Positions 1 to 8,374 of a stretch of 64,000 bases of DNA are shown in pieces. A program made the position numbers and the translations under genes. The notes beneath the pieces were generated by a model, which searched no databases, was not told the DNA's origin, and saw only the letters and a program-made list of their open reading frames with translations. This DNA is from Hyphomicrobiales bacterium (GTDB lineage: Bacteria > Pseudomonadota > Alphaproteobacteria > Rhizobiales > Devosiaceae), in the NCBI GenBank assembly GCA_027487555.1, contig JAIYDI010000018.1, forward strand, positions 124,001-188,000. The letters are read 5' to 3'. Every line of letters starts with the position of its first letter. Position 1 is the first letter of the stretch.

Positions 1-444
1 AGCAGTGACATCGCAACTCGTGTACAGGCCCAAAGGCATCTCAACTTCGATGGAGTTAGAGCGCAGCGGCCTGATATCGTCCTTGAACATCACCATCACC
101 TCGTCAAAGAGTGAATGGCAGATCTTCTGGTTGCCCTTCTTCGCCTTGTGCGTTTCCGTTCGGACAAGCCCGGCGTCCACGAGCACCTGGATATTGGACG
201 AGATCGTCGATTGCGGCTGGGTGAGCTTATCTGCGATGTCGTTGACGTTCAGTGGACCTACGACATGCAACAGCTTGAGGATAGCGACCCGCACCTCGGA
301 CGCCAGGGCGCGCAGAACCTCAGGCTTTTCTTCGGGGTCGACCAACAGAAAGTTCCTGCTCACGGGCACTCCAATCCAGTTCGCTACGGCTTTATGAATT
401 GGATTTTCGGATTTAATCAAGGCGCAGACCGATATCGGACCCAT
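1..444 (-). CDS. ArsR-type winged-helix transcriptional regulator (C-terminus cut off by window edge)
   Basis: The reading frame is open on the minus strand from an ATG at 444 to the window edge, giving 148 codons without a stop. Residues about 41-100 form a winged helix-turn-helix of ArsR type: an LASEVRVAILKLL helix is followed by a recognition region containing LTQPQSTISSNIQVL and then a beta wing. The end that is visible (VEMPLGLYTSCDV) resembles a conserved C-terminal region of Hyphomicrobiales ArsR-like regulators often found near sugar transporters; that link is from memory. The metal-binding cysteines of classical ArsR/SmtB sensors are not evident. GTG codons at 369 and 363 are alternative starts, since no convincing ribosome site precedes 444. 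The ligand and target genes are unknown. Confidence 0.7.
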   Translation of the reverse strand, partial: MGPISVCALIKSENPIHKAVANWIGVPVSRNFLLVDPEEKPEVLRALASEVRVAILKLLHVVGPLNVNDIADKLTQPQSTISSNIQVLVDAGLVRTETHKAKKGNQKICHSLFDEVMVMFKDDIRPLRSNSIEVEMPLGLYTSCDVTA

Positions 445-541
445 AGCATTGGTGGCGTTCGTGAAGGGCCTCGAAGAAACGGAGGCTAAATCAGGGCTGG
501 TTTGTCGATCTGCTCTGTTCAAAAAGGCGGGCGGAGGCGCT

Positions 542-976
542 ATGCGTCGACTATTGGAGGCAAGAGTGCCGCAGCCTAGAATCATACTGACGGTCCTCAT
601 TCTTGCGCTGGTGTCCGGCAGCGGTTTTGCCAGCGAGGCTGAACTGATGCCGAATGTCGGGCGCGGCTCGACATTGACTGCCGTGACCCTCGTGACTTTG
701 GTGCTCGCGGCGATGGTTTTCGGTTTGTCGCATTGGCTCGAACGCCTGCGGCTGAGGCGTGAAGCCGTCGACGGTGATTCTGCGGGTCCTACGAATTCGG
801 AGAACGCAGATGAGGGACGCGCAATAGCCCCACGCCTCGCTGACGTGCCGGATAACCCAATGCTGGATGCGCTGCAGGCCAAGCAGGCCACCATTGCCCG
901 CAGTGACCCGGAGGATGTTTCCGCAGCGGACGTCACAGCGAAGGACGACGCTCGCTTTACCCATGCGGCCCAGTAG
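542..976 (+). CDS. small hypothetical membrane protein
   Basis: Predicted protein of 144 residues. The start at 542 is chosen because GGAGG lies five bases upstream; the frame is open further upstream to 449 without such a site. Residues 13-30 are a hydrophobic stretch ending in SGFASEA, which could be a signal peptide. Residues 44-62 are a second hydrophobic helix followed by an Arg-rich segment (ERLRLRRE), then a polar, probably disordered tail. The topology suggests an inner-membrane protein with a cytoplasmic tail. I do not recognise the family. It sits between the ArsR-like gene and serC and may be an independent transcription unit. The opposite strand also has an open frame here but lacks a ribosome site. 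Confidence 0.5.
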   Translation: MRRLLEARVPQPRIILTVLILALVSGSGFASEAELMPNVGRGSTLTAVTLVTLVLAAMVFGLSHWLERLRLRREAVDGDSAGPTNSENADEGRAIAPRLADVPDNPMLDALQAKQATIARSDPEDVSAADVTAKDDARFTHAAQ

Positions 977-1059
977 AGACGCTCGTCGCACCTGCGGCAC
1001 TTGCGATCGTGGCTTGCTGATTGACAGGTGGGGTGGCCTCGCATATCCACAGCCTCAGG

Positions 1060-1102
1060 ACATCTCGCCCTAACGCGAGACGCATAGGCCTGGGAGGGCC
1101 GC
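1060..1102 (+). promoter_or_regulatory. probable serC RNA motif (leader of serC)
   Basis: Two small hairpins lie directly before serC: TCTCG (1063-1067) pairs with CGAGA (1076-1080) around a CCCTAACG loop, and GGCC (1087-1090) can pair with GGCC (1097-1100) around TGGGAG, which includes the probable Shine-Dalgarno bases. Position and shape match my memory of the serC RNA motif reported upstream of serC in Rhizobiales-type bacteria. Burying the ribosome site in the second hairpin suggests translational control, though the ligand of this motif is unknown. The assignment is from pattern memory and was not scored. Confidence 0.5.
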
Positions 1103-1107
1103 ACAAG

Positions 1108-2289
1108 ATGGCTGATATGCCCCTGACCGCACCGGCGGTGAAACCGGCTAATCCAAATTTTTCGTCGGGCCCCTGTGCCAAGCGTCCGGGATGGACGGTT
1201 GAAGCGCTGAGCAATGCGCTTGTGGGTCGGTCGCATCGTGCCAAGCCCGCCAAGGCGCGCATCGAAAAGGCCATCAACCTCACCCGCGAATTGCTGGAAG
1301 TTCCGGCAGACTACCTTATCGGTATCGTACCGGCGTCGGATACCGGCGCCGTTGAAATGTTCATGTGGTCGGCGCTGGGCGCCCGCGGCGTCGATATGCT
1401 CGCCTGGGAGAGCTTCGGCGACGGCTGGGTCACCGACGTTGTGAAGCAGCTGAAGCTCGACAACGTCAGGACACTGAAGGCGCCTTACGGCGAGCTGCCG
1501 AACCTTGCCGAGGTCAATTTCGACAATGACGTGGTGTTCACCTGGAACGGCACGACCTCGGGTGCGCGGGTGCCGAACGCGGACTGGATTCCGGCTGATC
1601 GCAAGGGGCTGACGATCTGCGACGCCACCTCGGCTGCCTTTGCGCAGAACCTCGATTTCGCAAAGCTCGATGTCGTCACCTTCTCGTGGCAGAAGGCGCT
1701 GGGCGGCGAAGCCGCGCACGGTATCCTGATCCTTAGCCCGCGCGCCGTCGAACGGCTCGAAACCTACAAGCCGGCCTGGCCGCTGCCGAAGATCTTCCGG
1801 ATGACGAAGGGCGGCAAGCTGATGGCCGATATCTTCGAGGGCGCGACCATCAACACCGTGTCGATGCTGTGCATCGAGGACGCGGTGGATGCGATGGAGT
1901 GGGGCAAGTCGATTGGCGGGCTCAAGGCCATGCAGGCGCGCGCCGATGCCAACTTCAAAGTGATCGCCGATTGGGTCGAGACAACTCCTTGGATCGACTT
2001 CCTCGCCAAGGTGCCGGCGGAACGCTCGAACACGTCGGTATGCCTGGTGATTGCCGACCCGGAGATCGCTGCGCTCAGCGATGATGCGCAGGCGGCCTTT
2101 GCCAAGGCGATCGTCTCGCGCCTCGACAAGGCCGGGGTGGCCTACGATATCGGCGCCTATCGCGATGCCCCGACCGGCTTCCGCATCTGGACGGGTTCCA
2201 CTGTCGATGCCGAGAGCCTCAAGGCGCTGACGCCTTGGCTCGACTGGGCGTTTGCTACCGAAAAGGCCGCGCTCAAGGCTGCTGCCTGA
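1108..2289 (+). CDS. serC: phosphoserine aminotransferase
   Basis: Protein of 393 residues that converts 3-phosphohydroxypyruvate and glutamate to phosphoserine and 2-oxoglutarate, using PLP, in cytoplasmic serine synthesis. The start at 1108 gives [28 protein letters not shown], with the conserved N-terminal [12 protein letters not shown]. The PLP lysine lies in [14 protein letters not shown] at about residues 195-208, and the C-terminus carries the GFRIWTG strand. It belongs to the alphaproteobacterial variant of SerC rather than the E. coli type. GGGAGGG at 1092-1098 is the likely ribosome site and is partly in the leader hairpin. serA follows after 159 bases in the same direction, so the two genes complete the first two dedicated steps of the pathway. 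The upstream frame is open to 1021, but the family start fits 1108. Confidence 0.96.
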   Translation: MADMPLTAPAVKPANPNFSSGPCAKRPGWTVEALSNALVGRSHRAKPAKARIEKAINLTRELLEVPADYLIGIVPASDTGAVEMFMWSALGARGVDMLAWESFGDGWVTDVVKQLKLDNVRTLKAPYGELPNLAEVNFDNDVVFTWNGTTSGARVPNADWIPADRKGLTICDATSAAFAQNLDFAKLDVVTFSWQKALGGEAAHGILILSPRAVERLETYKPAWPLPKIFRMTKGGKLMADIFEGATINTVSMLCIEDAVDAMEWGKSIGGLKAMQARADANFKVIADWVETTPWIDFLAKVPAERSNTSVCLVIADPEIAALSDDAQAAFAKAIVSRLDKAGVAYDIGAYRDAPTGFRIWTGSTVDAESLKALTPWLDWAFATEKAALKAAA

Positions 2290-2294
2290 ACTTC

Positions 2295-2322
2295 GTGAGT
2301 AGTGAGTGGTGAATGGTGAGCG
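2295..2322 (+). repeat. heptad tandem tract, four units
   Basis: Four consecutive seven-base units (GTGAGTA, GTGAGTG, GTGAATG, GTGAGCG) begin five bases after the serC stop codon. It is one of six intergenic period-7 tracts in the window. Confidence 0.7.
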
Positions 2323-2357
2323 GGCTGTTTGCCCCCACCATTCCCGATCAACGCCCC

Positions 2358-2382
2358 GTCCCTCGACACGCTCAGGATGAGG
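2358..2382 (+). repeat. dispersed intergenic repeat (CGACACGCTCAGGATGAGG)
   Basis: This short word recurs with few changes at 17605-17630 and 41630-41655, and inverted at 41741-41766, always in intergenic DNA. Similar sequences are scattered through many alphaproteobacterial genomes (from memory). Confidence 0.65.
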
Positions 2383-2448
2383 CACCCCGATGTTTCTGCA
2401 GGATGTGGGTCCAAATCCCGCTCCCGCGCTCAATTCCAGGAGGGCGGC

Positions 2449-4032
2449 ATGCCCAAGGTTCTCGTTTCGGACAAGCTGTCGAAGACTGCCGTGCAGATCT
2501 TCAAGGACAACAATATCGACGTCGACTACCTGCCGGATCTCGGAAAGGACAAGGACAAGCTGCTCGAGGTGATCGGGCAGTATGATGGCCTTGCGATCCG
2601 CTCGGCCACCAAGGTGACCGAAAAAATCATCGCGGCGGCGAACAACCTGAAGGTTATCGGCCGCGCCGGCATCGGTGTCGACAATGTCGACATTCCGGCC
2701 GCGACCAAGAAGGGCATCATCGTGATGAACACGCCCTTCGGCAACTCGATTACGACGGCGGAACACGCCATCGCGATGATGATGGCGCTGGCGCGCCAGC
2801 TGCCGGAAGCGGATGCCTCGACCAAGGCGTCGAAGTGGGAAAAGAACCGCTTCATGGGCGTCGAGATCACCAACAAGGTGCTGGGTCTCATTGGCGCGGG
2901 CAATATTGGCTCGATCGTCGCGGACCGCGCGCAGGGTCTGAAGATGAAGGTGGTAGCGTACGACCCGTTCCTCACCCCGGAACGCGCCGTGACGATGGGC
3001 GTGGAGAAAGTCGAGCTCGACGAGCTGTTCGCGCGCGCCGACTTCATTACCATCCACACGCCGCTGATCGAAGCGACCAAGAACATCGTCAACGCCGCGG
3101 CCATCGCCAAGATGAAGCCGGGCGTGCGCATCATCAACTGCGCCCGCGGTGGCCTGGTCGATGAGGTGGCGCTCCTCGAGGCGTTGAAATCGGGCAAGGT
3201 CGCGGGTGCGGCGCTCGACGTGTTCCTCGAAGAGCCGGCCCAGAACAATCCGCTGTTCGAACTGCCGAATGTGATCTGCACGCCGCATCTCGGCGCATCG
3301 ACCACCGAAGCGCAGGAGAACGTGGCGCTGCAGGTGGCCGAGCAGATTTCGGCCTATCTGAATACCGGCGAGATCGCCAATGCGCTGAACTTCCCCTCGA
3401 TCACCGCAGAGGAAGCACCGCGGCTGACGCCGTGGGTGAAGCTGGCCGAGGCGCTCGGCTCGTTCGCCGGTCAACTGACCGAGGACGCGATCAAGGGCAT
3501 CCGCATCGAGTTCGAAGGCGTCGTCGCCGCGCTCAACACCAAGCCGATGATTGCGGCCGCGATCAATGGCGTGCTGAAGCCGTCGCTCGGCGACATCAAC
3601 ATGGTCTCGGCTCCGCAGATCGCCAAGGATCGCGGCATTGCCGTCGAGACGACCAACCGCGACCAGCAGGGCTCGTATGAGGGCTATATTCGCCTGACGG
3701 TGATCACCGAGAAGCTGGAGCGCGCCGTGGCCGGAACGCTGTTCGCCAGCGGCAAGCCGCGTATCATCCAGGTGAAGGGCATCAACCTCGAAGCCGAGCT
3801 GACGCCCTCGATGCTCTATGTCACCAATGAGGACAAACCGGGCCATATCGGCCGCCTCGGCACGCTGCTCGGCAACCTCGGCGTCAACATCGCCAACTTC
3901 AACCTTGGCCGCGCCGATGTCGGTGCCGACGCGATTGCACTGCTCTCGATCGACGGCACGCTGACGCCGGAACAGACCAGGGAAGTTGCCGCGCTGCCGG
4001 GCGTGCGGCAGGCCAAGGCGCTGAAGTTCTGA
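2449..4032 (+). CDS. serA: D-3-phosphoglycerate dehydrogenase
   Basis: Protein of 527 residues, the usual size for the long form. It oxidises 3-phosphoglycerate with NAD to 3-phosphohydroxypyruvate, the first step of serine synthesis. AGGAGGG at 2439-2444 fixes the start at 2449. The order is: N-terminal substrate lobe; NAD-binding Rossmann fold with GLIGAGNIGSIV near residue 147; the arginine-bearing NCARGGLVDE near 229; the catalytic histidine in TPHLGAST near 278; an intervening domain; and a C-terminal ACT domain from about residue 459 (VTNEDKPGHIGRLG). The ACT domain suggests allosteric feedback, typically by serine. It follows serC on the same strand and ends in a hairpin terminator at 4057-4080. 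Confidence 0.97.
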   Translation: MPKVLVSDKLSKTAVQIFKDNNIDVDYLPDLGKDKDKLLEVIGQYDGLAIRSATKVTEKIIAAANNLKVIGRAGIGVDNVDIPAATKKGIIVMNTPFGNSITTAEHAIAMMMALARQLPEADASTKASKWEKNRFMGVEITNKVLGLIGAGNIGSIVADRAQGLKMKVVAYDPFLTPERAVTMGVEKVELDELFARADFITIHTPLIEATKNIVNAAAIAKMKPGVRIINCARGGLVDEVALLEALKSGKVAGAALDVFLEEPAQNNPLFELPNVICTPHLGASTTEAQENVALQVAEQISAYLNTGEIANALNFPSITAEEAPRLTPWVKLAEALGSFAGQLTEDAIKGIRIEFEGVVAALNTKPMIAAAINGVLKPSLGDINMVSAPQIAKDRGIAVETTNRDQQGSYEGYIRLTVITEKLERAVAGTLFASGKPRIIQVKGINLEAELTPSMLYVTNEDKPGHIGRLGTLLGNLGVNIANFNLGRADVGADAIALLSIDGTLTPEQTREVAALPGVRQAKALKF

Positions 4033-4056
4033 ACGCTGAACCAGCGATGAGTTCGG

Positions 4057-4080
4057 AAGGCCGGGGGAAACTCCGGCCTT
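4057..4080 (+). terminator. rho-independent-type terminator after serA
   Basis: AAGGCCGG (4057-4064) pairs perfectly with CCGGCCTT (4073-4080) around an eight-base loop, followed by TGCATTTTCT. It begins 25 bases after the serA stop codon. Confidence 0.75.
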
Positions 4081-4085
4081 TGCAT

Positions 4086-4443
4086 TTTCTGCGCTGAACA
4101 ATGCCATTTCCACCCTCCTTTCCGCGGCCCAAGGTCAAGATGAACGGGTTTTTTGCACCATGGGCTGCCACGGGGCTGCCGCCACAATTCAAGCCTCGCC
4201 TCGACCTCTTCCGACCCGACCATTGTCGCATGGTGGCAGCGGGCGGGGATTGATTGAAAACGTGAGGCGCCAGAGGCTTGTAGGCAGACTCCTGTGTCGG
4301 GCAGCACAGCAAGCGGCGTAAAGAAACGCGATGGTGCTGCTGCCGCGAGGAGGCCGCTGCCACGAAATTGCCCCCCGCACTGCACATTGATGAACGGCTT
4401 TTGCACCCCGATGAACGAGGTCGTGGGCGATGTGAGCGACGCC
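4086..4443. other. intergenic region of about 360 bases with an imperfect direct repeat
   Basis: No convincing gene is seen here. A 20-base word starting GATGAACGG and ending GCACC occurs at 4139-4159 and again, slightly shortened, at 4389-4407, flanking about 230 bases. Small open frames cross the region on both strands but lack ribosome sites and recognisable products. A structured or small RNA is possible. Confidence 0.3.
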
Positions 4444-5385
4444 TCACCTCACCCGCCGGGCGCTCCATTCGGCGAGGATGATGCCGATGGCGATGAGGAT
4501 GGCGGCCGAGAGGTGGAAGAGCTCGAAGCGCTCGCCGAGCAGCAGTACCGAACCGAGTGTGCCGAAGAGCGGGATCAGGTTGATGAAGAGGCTGGCGCGA
4601 TTGGAGCCGATCAGCTCGACGCCGCGGACGTAGAGCACCTGCGAGAGGATGGAGGGAAAAAGGATGGTGTAGGCGACGACGCCCCAGGCGGTGGCGTCGA
4701 GGGTTGGCACGGTTGCGAGAAAGTGGCCGAAGCCCGCGCCGAAAGCCTGCATGTAGACCAGCGAGGCGATGATGGCGCCCGAAATGGTCATGATCAGAAA
4801 GCTGAGCCAGCCGGTCTTCGGCTTCCAGCGCAGGATGACGGAATAGGCGGCATAGGCGAAGCAGGCGATGAGGACGAGGAGATCGCCGAGGTTGAGATCG
4901 AGTCTCAGGATGCGGCTGAGGTCGCCATGGGTGGCGATGAGCGCTACGCCGACAATGGTGACGGCGACGCCGAGCATCTGCAGCGCTGCCACGCGCTGGC
5001 GGAACAGGACAAAATTGATGGCCAGCACGAAGATGTTGACCGCCACCTGTTCGAGCGCCGTGTTGACGCCAGAGGTGAAGTGCGCGGCAACATAGACCAG
5101 GACGTTGAAGGTGGCATAGCCGAGCGCGCCATAGACGAGATAGAGCCACCAGCGGGTGCGCAGCACCGGCCAATCGGCTCGGAGCTGCCTGGTCGCGAAG
5201 GGCAGCAGCAGAAGCAGCGCGCCTGCCCAGCGCAGGACCATGAGCGTATAGGCATCGATATGGCCGACGGCGAGCTTGCCGGCGATGACATTGCCGCCCC
5301 AGAACAGGGTGGTGAGGACGAGGATCAGGTACGGCCGATCCATGATGCCGGCGCGGGGCGCGGCGGCGGAATTGGGGGCGGGCAT
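4444..5385 (-). CDS. EamA/DMT-superfamily inner-membrane transporter
   Basis: Protein of 313 residues with about ten hydrophobic helices arranged as two EamA repeats (roughly residues 18-150 and 165-305). The first repeat opens with the typical TLFWGGNVIAGKLAVG, and the second ends LLLGERFELFHLSAAILIAIGIILAE. Members of this family export metabolites or take up small organic molecules; the substrate cannot be read from the sequence. The start at 5385 is the ATG giving MPAPNSAA; an ATG at 5343 (MDRPYLIL) begins just before the first helix and may be the true start, as neither has a strong ribosome site. It is convergent with serA and separated from the sugar transporter genes by a palindromic repeat element. 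Confidence 0.85.
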   Translation of the reverse strand: MPAPNSAAAPRAGIMDRPYLILVLTTLFWGGNVIAGKLAVGHIDAYTLMVLRWAGALLLLLPFATRQLRADWPVLRTRWWLYLVYGALGYATFNVLVYVAAHFTSGVNTALEQVAVNIFVLAINFVLFRQRVAALQMLGVAVTIVGVALIATHGDLSRILRLDLNLGDLLVLIACFAYAAYSVILRWKPKTGWLSFLIMTISGAIIASLVYMQAFGAGFGHFLATVPTLDATAWGVVAYTILFPSILSQVLYVRGVELIGSNRASLFINLIPLFGTLGSVLLLGERFELFHLSAAILIAIGIILAEWSARRVR

Positions 5386-5551
5386 AGGGGCACGTCTGTG
5401 GAAGCGCCGCGGGGAGGGCGGCCGGTGGCGCGGCTTTAGCGCAATTCGGCGGCGAAGGGAAATGTGCGCGGCTGGATCGTCTTTTCGACCCACGCTGCCA
5501 CCTCGCGGCTGCGGAGTGATCTCGGCATGACACTGAGTAACCGGTACCCTC

Positions 5552-5657
5552 TAGAGCATTTCACGTTTCAAATGAAACGACGAAATGCTCTAAGTCTTTG
5601 TTTTGTCGCGCTTTCGAACCGGAAAAGTCGTGCAACTTTTCCTGAAAAGCGCTCTAG
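5552..5657. repeat. RIME-like palindromic intergenic element, full-length copy
   Basis: About 106 bases with two palindromes. The first pairs AGAGCATTTC (from 5553) with GAAATGCTCT (to 5592). The second pairs GGAAAAGT (5621-5628) with ACTTTTCC (5635-5642). The ends read CTAGAGC and GCTCTAG. Size and two-palindrome layout resemble the rhizobial intergenic mosaic elements (RIME). A diverged copy lies at 21949-22060 and a half copy at 24672-24748. Confidence 0.75.
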
Positions 5658-5701
5658 CCCCGCAAGCAGGGCCAGACTGAAAGCAATCGGCGTTTATCGT
5701 C

Positions 5702-6721
5702 TCAGCTGCGGGCGCGGGATTTCAGCCAGCGATCGAAGGCGACGGCGATGATGAGGATCAGTCCGATGACGATGGACTGCGTATAGGACGAGACGTTGTT
5801 GAATTGCAGGCCATTCTGCAACACGCCGATCAGCGCCGCGCCCACGACCGTTCCGCCGACCGAGCCTATGCCACCGAACAGCGATGTGCCGCCGATCACC
5901 ACCGCGGAGATGACCGTGAGCTCATAGCCCATGCCGGCCACGGCCTCGGCGGAGTTGAGGCGTGCCGAGAGGACGAAGGCAGCGAGCCCGCAAAAGAAGC
6001 CGACGATGACATAGACCGACACCAGGATGCGATCGACGCGAAGGCCCGAGAGTCGCGCCGCTTCGGCATTGCCGCCCACCGCATAGACCGAGCGGCCGAA
6101 GCGCGTGTAGCGCAAGACGATGTGGCAGATGATCGCGGCGATGGCGAAGATGATCACCGGAACAGGGACGGGGCCGACAAGGCCGGTGCCAAACCAGCGG
6201 AAATCAGGCGCGAAGCCGGAAATGGGACCGCCATTCGAGAGCGTGAGGGTCAAGCCCCGGAAGATGGTGAGGCCGCCGAGTGTGACGACAAAGGGCGGGA
6301 CCTTGAGCCGTGTGATGGCGACGCCCTGCACCCCGCCCGCCACGGAGCCTACGACGAGTGCGGCAAGCAGAGCCGCAAACCAGCCAAGACCGGCTTCGGG
6401 TCCGGCAGACAGGGACATGGTATTGGCCGCTCCCCCCTTGGCGACAATGGCTGCGACCATGCCGCAGAACGCCAGCAGCGAGCCGACGGACAGGTCGATG
6501 CCGGCGGTGAGGATGACGAAGGTCATGCCCAGGGCGATCAGGCCGGTGATCGATATCTGCCGCATGATGTTGAAGACGTTGATCGGATCGATGAACGACG
6601 GCTTCAGGGCGGCGAAGACGGCAATCAGCACGATGAGGAAGATCAGCGGGCCGAACTGCTTGAGAATACGGAAAAGGTTAGGCCCGGATTTCGGCTCGGG
6701 CGCCGAACTGCTGGTGGTCAT
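5702..6721 (-). CDS. sugar ABC transporter permease, RbsC family
   Basis: Protein of 339 residues with about eight to ten membrane helices and the signature GMTFVILTAGIDLSVGS (about residues 65-81) of the BPD_transp_2 family that includes RbsC, XylH and similar carbohydrate permeases. Its ATG at 6721 overlaps the TGA of the ATPase gene by one base (TGATG), so translation is probably coupled; a TTG three bases upstream is a less likely start. It forms the membrane channel through which the bound sugar enters the cytoplasm, probably as a homodimer. It is the last gene of the three-gene transporter operon. The sugar is unknown. Confidence 0.92.
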   Translation of the reverse strand: MTTSSSAPEPKSGPNLFRILKQFGPLIFLIVLIAVFAALKPSFIDPINVFNIMRQISITGLIALGMTFVILTAGIDLSVGSLLAFCGMVAAIVAKGGAANTMSLSAGPEAGLGWFAALLAALVVGSVAGGVQGVAITRLKVPPFVVTLGGLTIFRGLTLTLSNGGPISGFAPDFRWFGTGLVGPVPVPVIIFAIAAIICHIVLRYTRFGRSVYAVGGNAEAARLSGLRVDRILVSVYVIVGFFCGLAAFVLSARLNSAEAVAGMGYELTVISAVVIGGTSLFGGIGSVGGTVVGAALIGVLQNGLQFNNVSSYTQSIVIGLILIIAVAFDRWLKSRARS

Positions 6722-8295
6722 CAATGGGCTCCCTGCCGCCGATCGAGCGCCATCAGCGCCATCAGGTTTTCTTCTGTCGCCTCGGGAGCCGGCATTTCGC
6801 CGGTGATCCGCCCCTGGCGCATGGTGACGATGCGGTCGCTGACCGCGAGGATTTCCGGAAGTTCCGACGAGATCACCATGACGGCGATGCCGCGCGCGGC
6901 GAGCTGCACGAGAATCTGGTGGACTTCGGATTTGGCGCCGACATCGACGCCACGGGTGGGCTCGTCGACGATTAGTACCTTCGGGTCACGGGCGAGCCAG
7001 CGCGCGAGGATGACTTTCTGCTGGTTGCCGCCCGAGAGGCCATCGATCTGCTGCTCGGGCGAGGCCATGCGGATGGAAAGCTGCCCCTTGAAATCAAGCA
7101 GCGCGGCGCGCTCGCGGGCTTCGGTCATGAAGCCGAGTGCATTCGACCAGGTGTCGAGCGTGGCGGTGGAGAAATTGTGCTGGATGCCCAGCATGGCGAA
7201 GATCGCCTGATGCTTGCGATCCTCGGGCACGAGGCCGATGCCGAGCGCGATGGCGTCGGCGGGAGAACGGGGGCTGATGGGCTTTCCGTCGAGCTCGATG
7301 CTGCCCGCCGCGATGCGGTCGGCGCCGAATATAGCGCGGGCAAGCTCCGTGCGGCCCGAGCCGACGAGGCCAGCTATGCCGACGATTTCGCCGGCGTTCA
7401 GGTCGAGATCGACGCCGTTGAGCACCACGGCGTGTGGCGCATCGGGGTTGCGCACGGTGCGCAGGCCGCGGACGCGCATGCGGGTCGGGCCGGCGGCGTG
7501 GCGTTCCGAGGGGCGGGCATAGAGGTCCGAGGCGGCCCGGCCGACCATGCGCTCGATGATGTGGGGCAGCGGGATGGGCCTGCCGTTTTCGCGCACCAGC
7601 GTGCCGGCGAGACGGCCATCGCGCAGCACAGTCATGCGGTCGCAGATCTGGCTCGCCTCCTCGAGGCGGTGGGTGACGAACATGATGGCGACGCCCTCGG
7701 AACGGAGGCGATCCATGATGGACAAAAGCCGCGTCACCTCGGATTCGGTGAGCGCGGAGGTCGGCTCGTCCATGATGATCAGCCGGCTCTCGAGCGAGAG
7801 GGCGCGGGCGATTTCGACCATCTGCTGTTCGGCGACGGAGAGGGCGGAGACGGGGGTGCGCGGATCGATGGCGAGGCCAACGCGCGCGATGATATCGCGC
7901 GTGGCCTCGTTCATCCGGCGCCAGTTGACGAGGCCGAGGGGGCCGGTGGGCGCGCGCCCGATAAAGATGTTCTCGGCGACAGTGAGCGTCGGGATGAGGC
8001 TGAGTTCCTGGTAGATGGTGACGATGCCCATGCGCTTGGCGTCATTGGGCGTCGCGGGACGATAGTCCGCGCCGGCAAAGCTGATGCGGCCCGAGGTAGG
8101 CGGCTGGGCGCCCGACAGGATCTTGAGGAGGGTCGACTTGCCAGCACCGTTCTCGCCCATGAGCCCGAGGATTTCCCCCGGCCGGACATCGAGCGAAACG
8201 TCGTTGAGGGCAATGACGCCCGAAAAATGCTTTGAAACGCCAACAACTTCGAGGAGCGGCCCCGAAGCGTTGGGCGCAATGGCCGGCTGGGCCAT
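6721..8295 (-). CDS. sugar ABC transporter ATP-binding protein, RbsA family (two nucleotide-binding domains)
   Basis: Protein of 524 residues made of two fused ABC domains, as in RbsA, MglA and XylG. The first half has a canonical Walker A (GENGAGKST, residues 47-55), the degenerate signature LSVAEQQMVEIARALS and Walker B ending IIMDEPTSAL. The second half has a degenerate P-loop (GLVGSGRTE), the signature LSGGNQQKVILARWL and VLIVDEPTRGVDVG. This asymmetry, with one degenerate site, is normal for the family. It energises uptake by the adjacent permease. The gene follows the binding-protein gene after a GC-rich hairpin at 8330-8358 and overlaps the start of the permease gene. Confidence 0.95.
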   Translation of the reverse strand: MAQPAIAPNASGPLLEVVGVSKHFSGVIALNDVSLDVRPGEILGLMGENGAGKSTLLKILSGAQPPTSGRISFAGADYRPATPNDAKRMGIVTIYQELSLIPTLTVAENIFIGRAPTGPLGLVNWRRMNEATRDIIARVGLAIDPRTPVSALSVAEQQMVEIARALSLESRLIIMDEPTSALTESEVTRLLSIMDRLRSEGVAIMFVTHRLEEASQICDRMTVLRDGRLAGTLVRENGRPIPLPHIIERMVGRAASDLYARPSERHAAGPTRMRVRGLRTVRNPDAPHAVVLNGVDLDLNAGEIVGIAGLVGSGRTELARAIFGADRIAAGSIELDGKPISPRSPADAIALGIGLVPEDRKHQAIFAMLGIQHNFSTATLDTWSNALGFMTEARERAALLDFKGQLSIRMASPEQQIDGLSGGNQQKVILARWLARDPKVLIVDEPTRGVDVGAKSEVHQILVQLAARGIAVMVISSELPEILAVSDRIVTMRQGRITGEMPAPEATEENLMALMALDRRQGAH

Positions 8296-8329
8296 GGGAC
8301 AACTCCCGCGCCTTGCAGAATAACGAGAA

Positions 8330-8358
8330 CCGGGGCGCCCGCTGGTCGGGCACCCCGG
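8330..8358 (-). promoter_or_regulatory. intercistronic stem-loop between binding-protein and ATPase genes
   Basis: An 11-base stem (8330-8340 with 8348-8358, one G-U pair on the transcript) with a short loop lies just after the binding-protein stop codon. No T-run follows. Such hairpins usually stabilise the abundant binding-protein message or lower expression of downstream genes; that role is inferred. Confidence 0.6.
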
Positions 8359-8374
8359 CGATGGACCGATGTGG

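Noticed and set aside
3899-5533. Long minus-strand open frame of 544 codons across the serA end and the EamA gene
   Set aside because: It is in another frame of the real genes, Arg/Pro/His-rich and without any domain; the EamA frame gives clear membrane helices.
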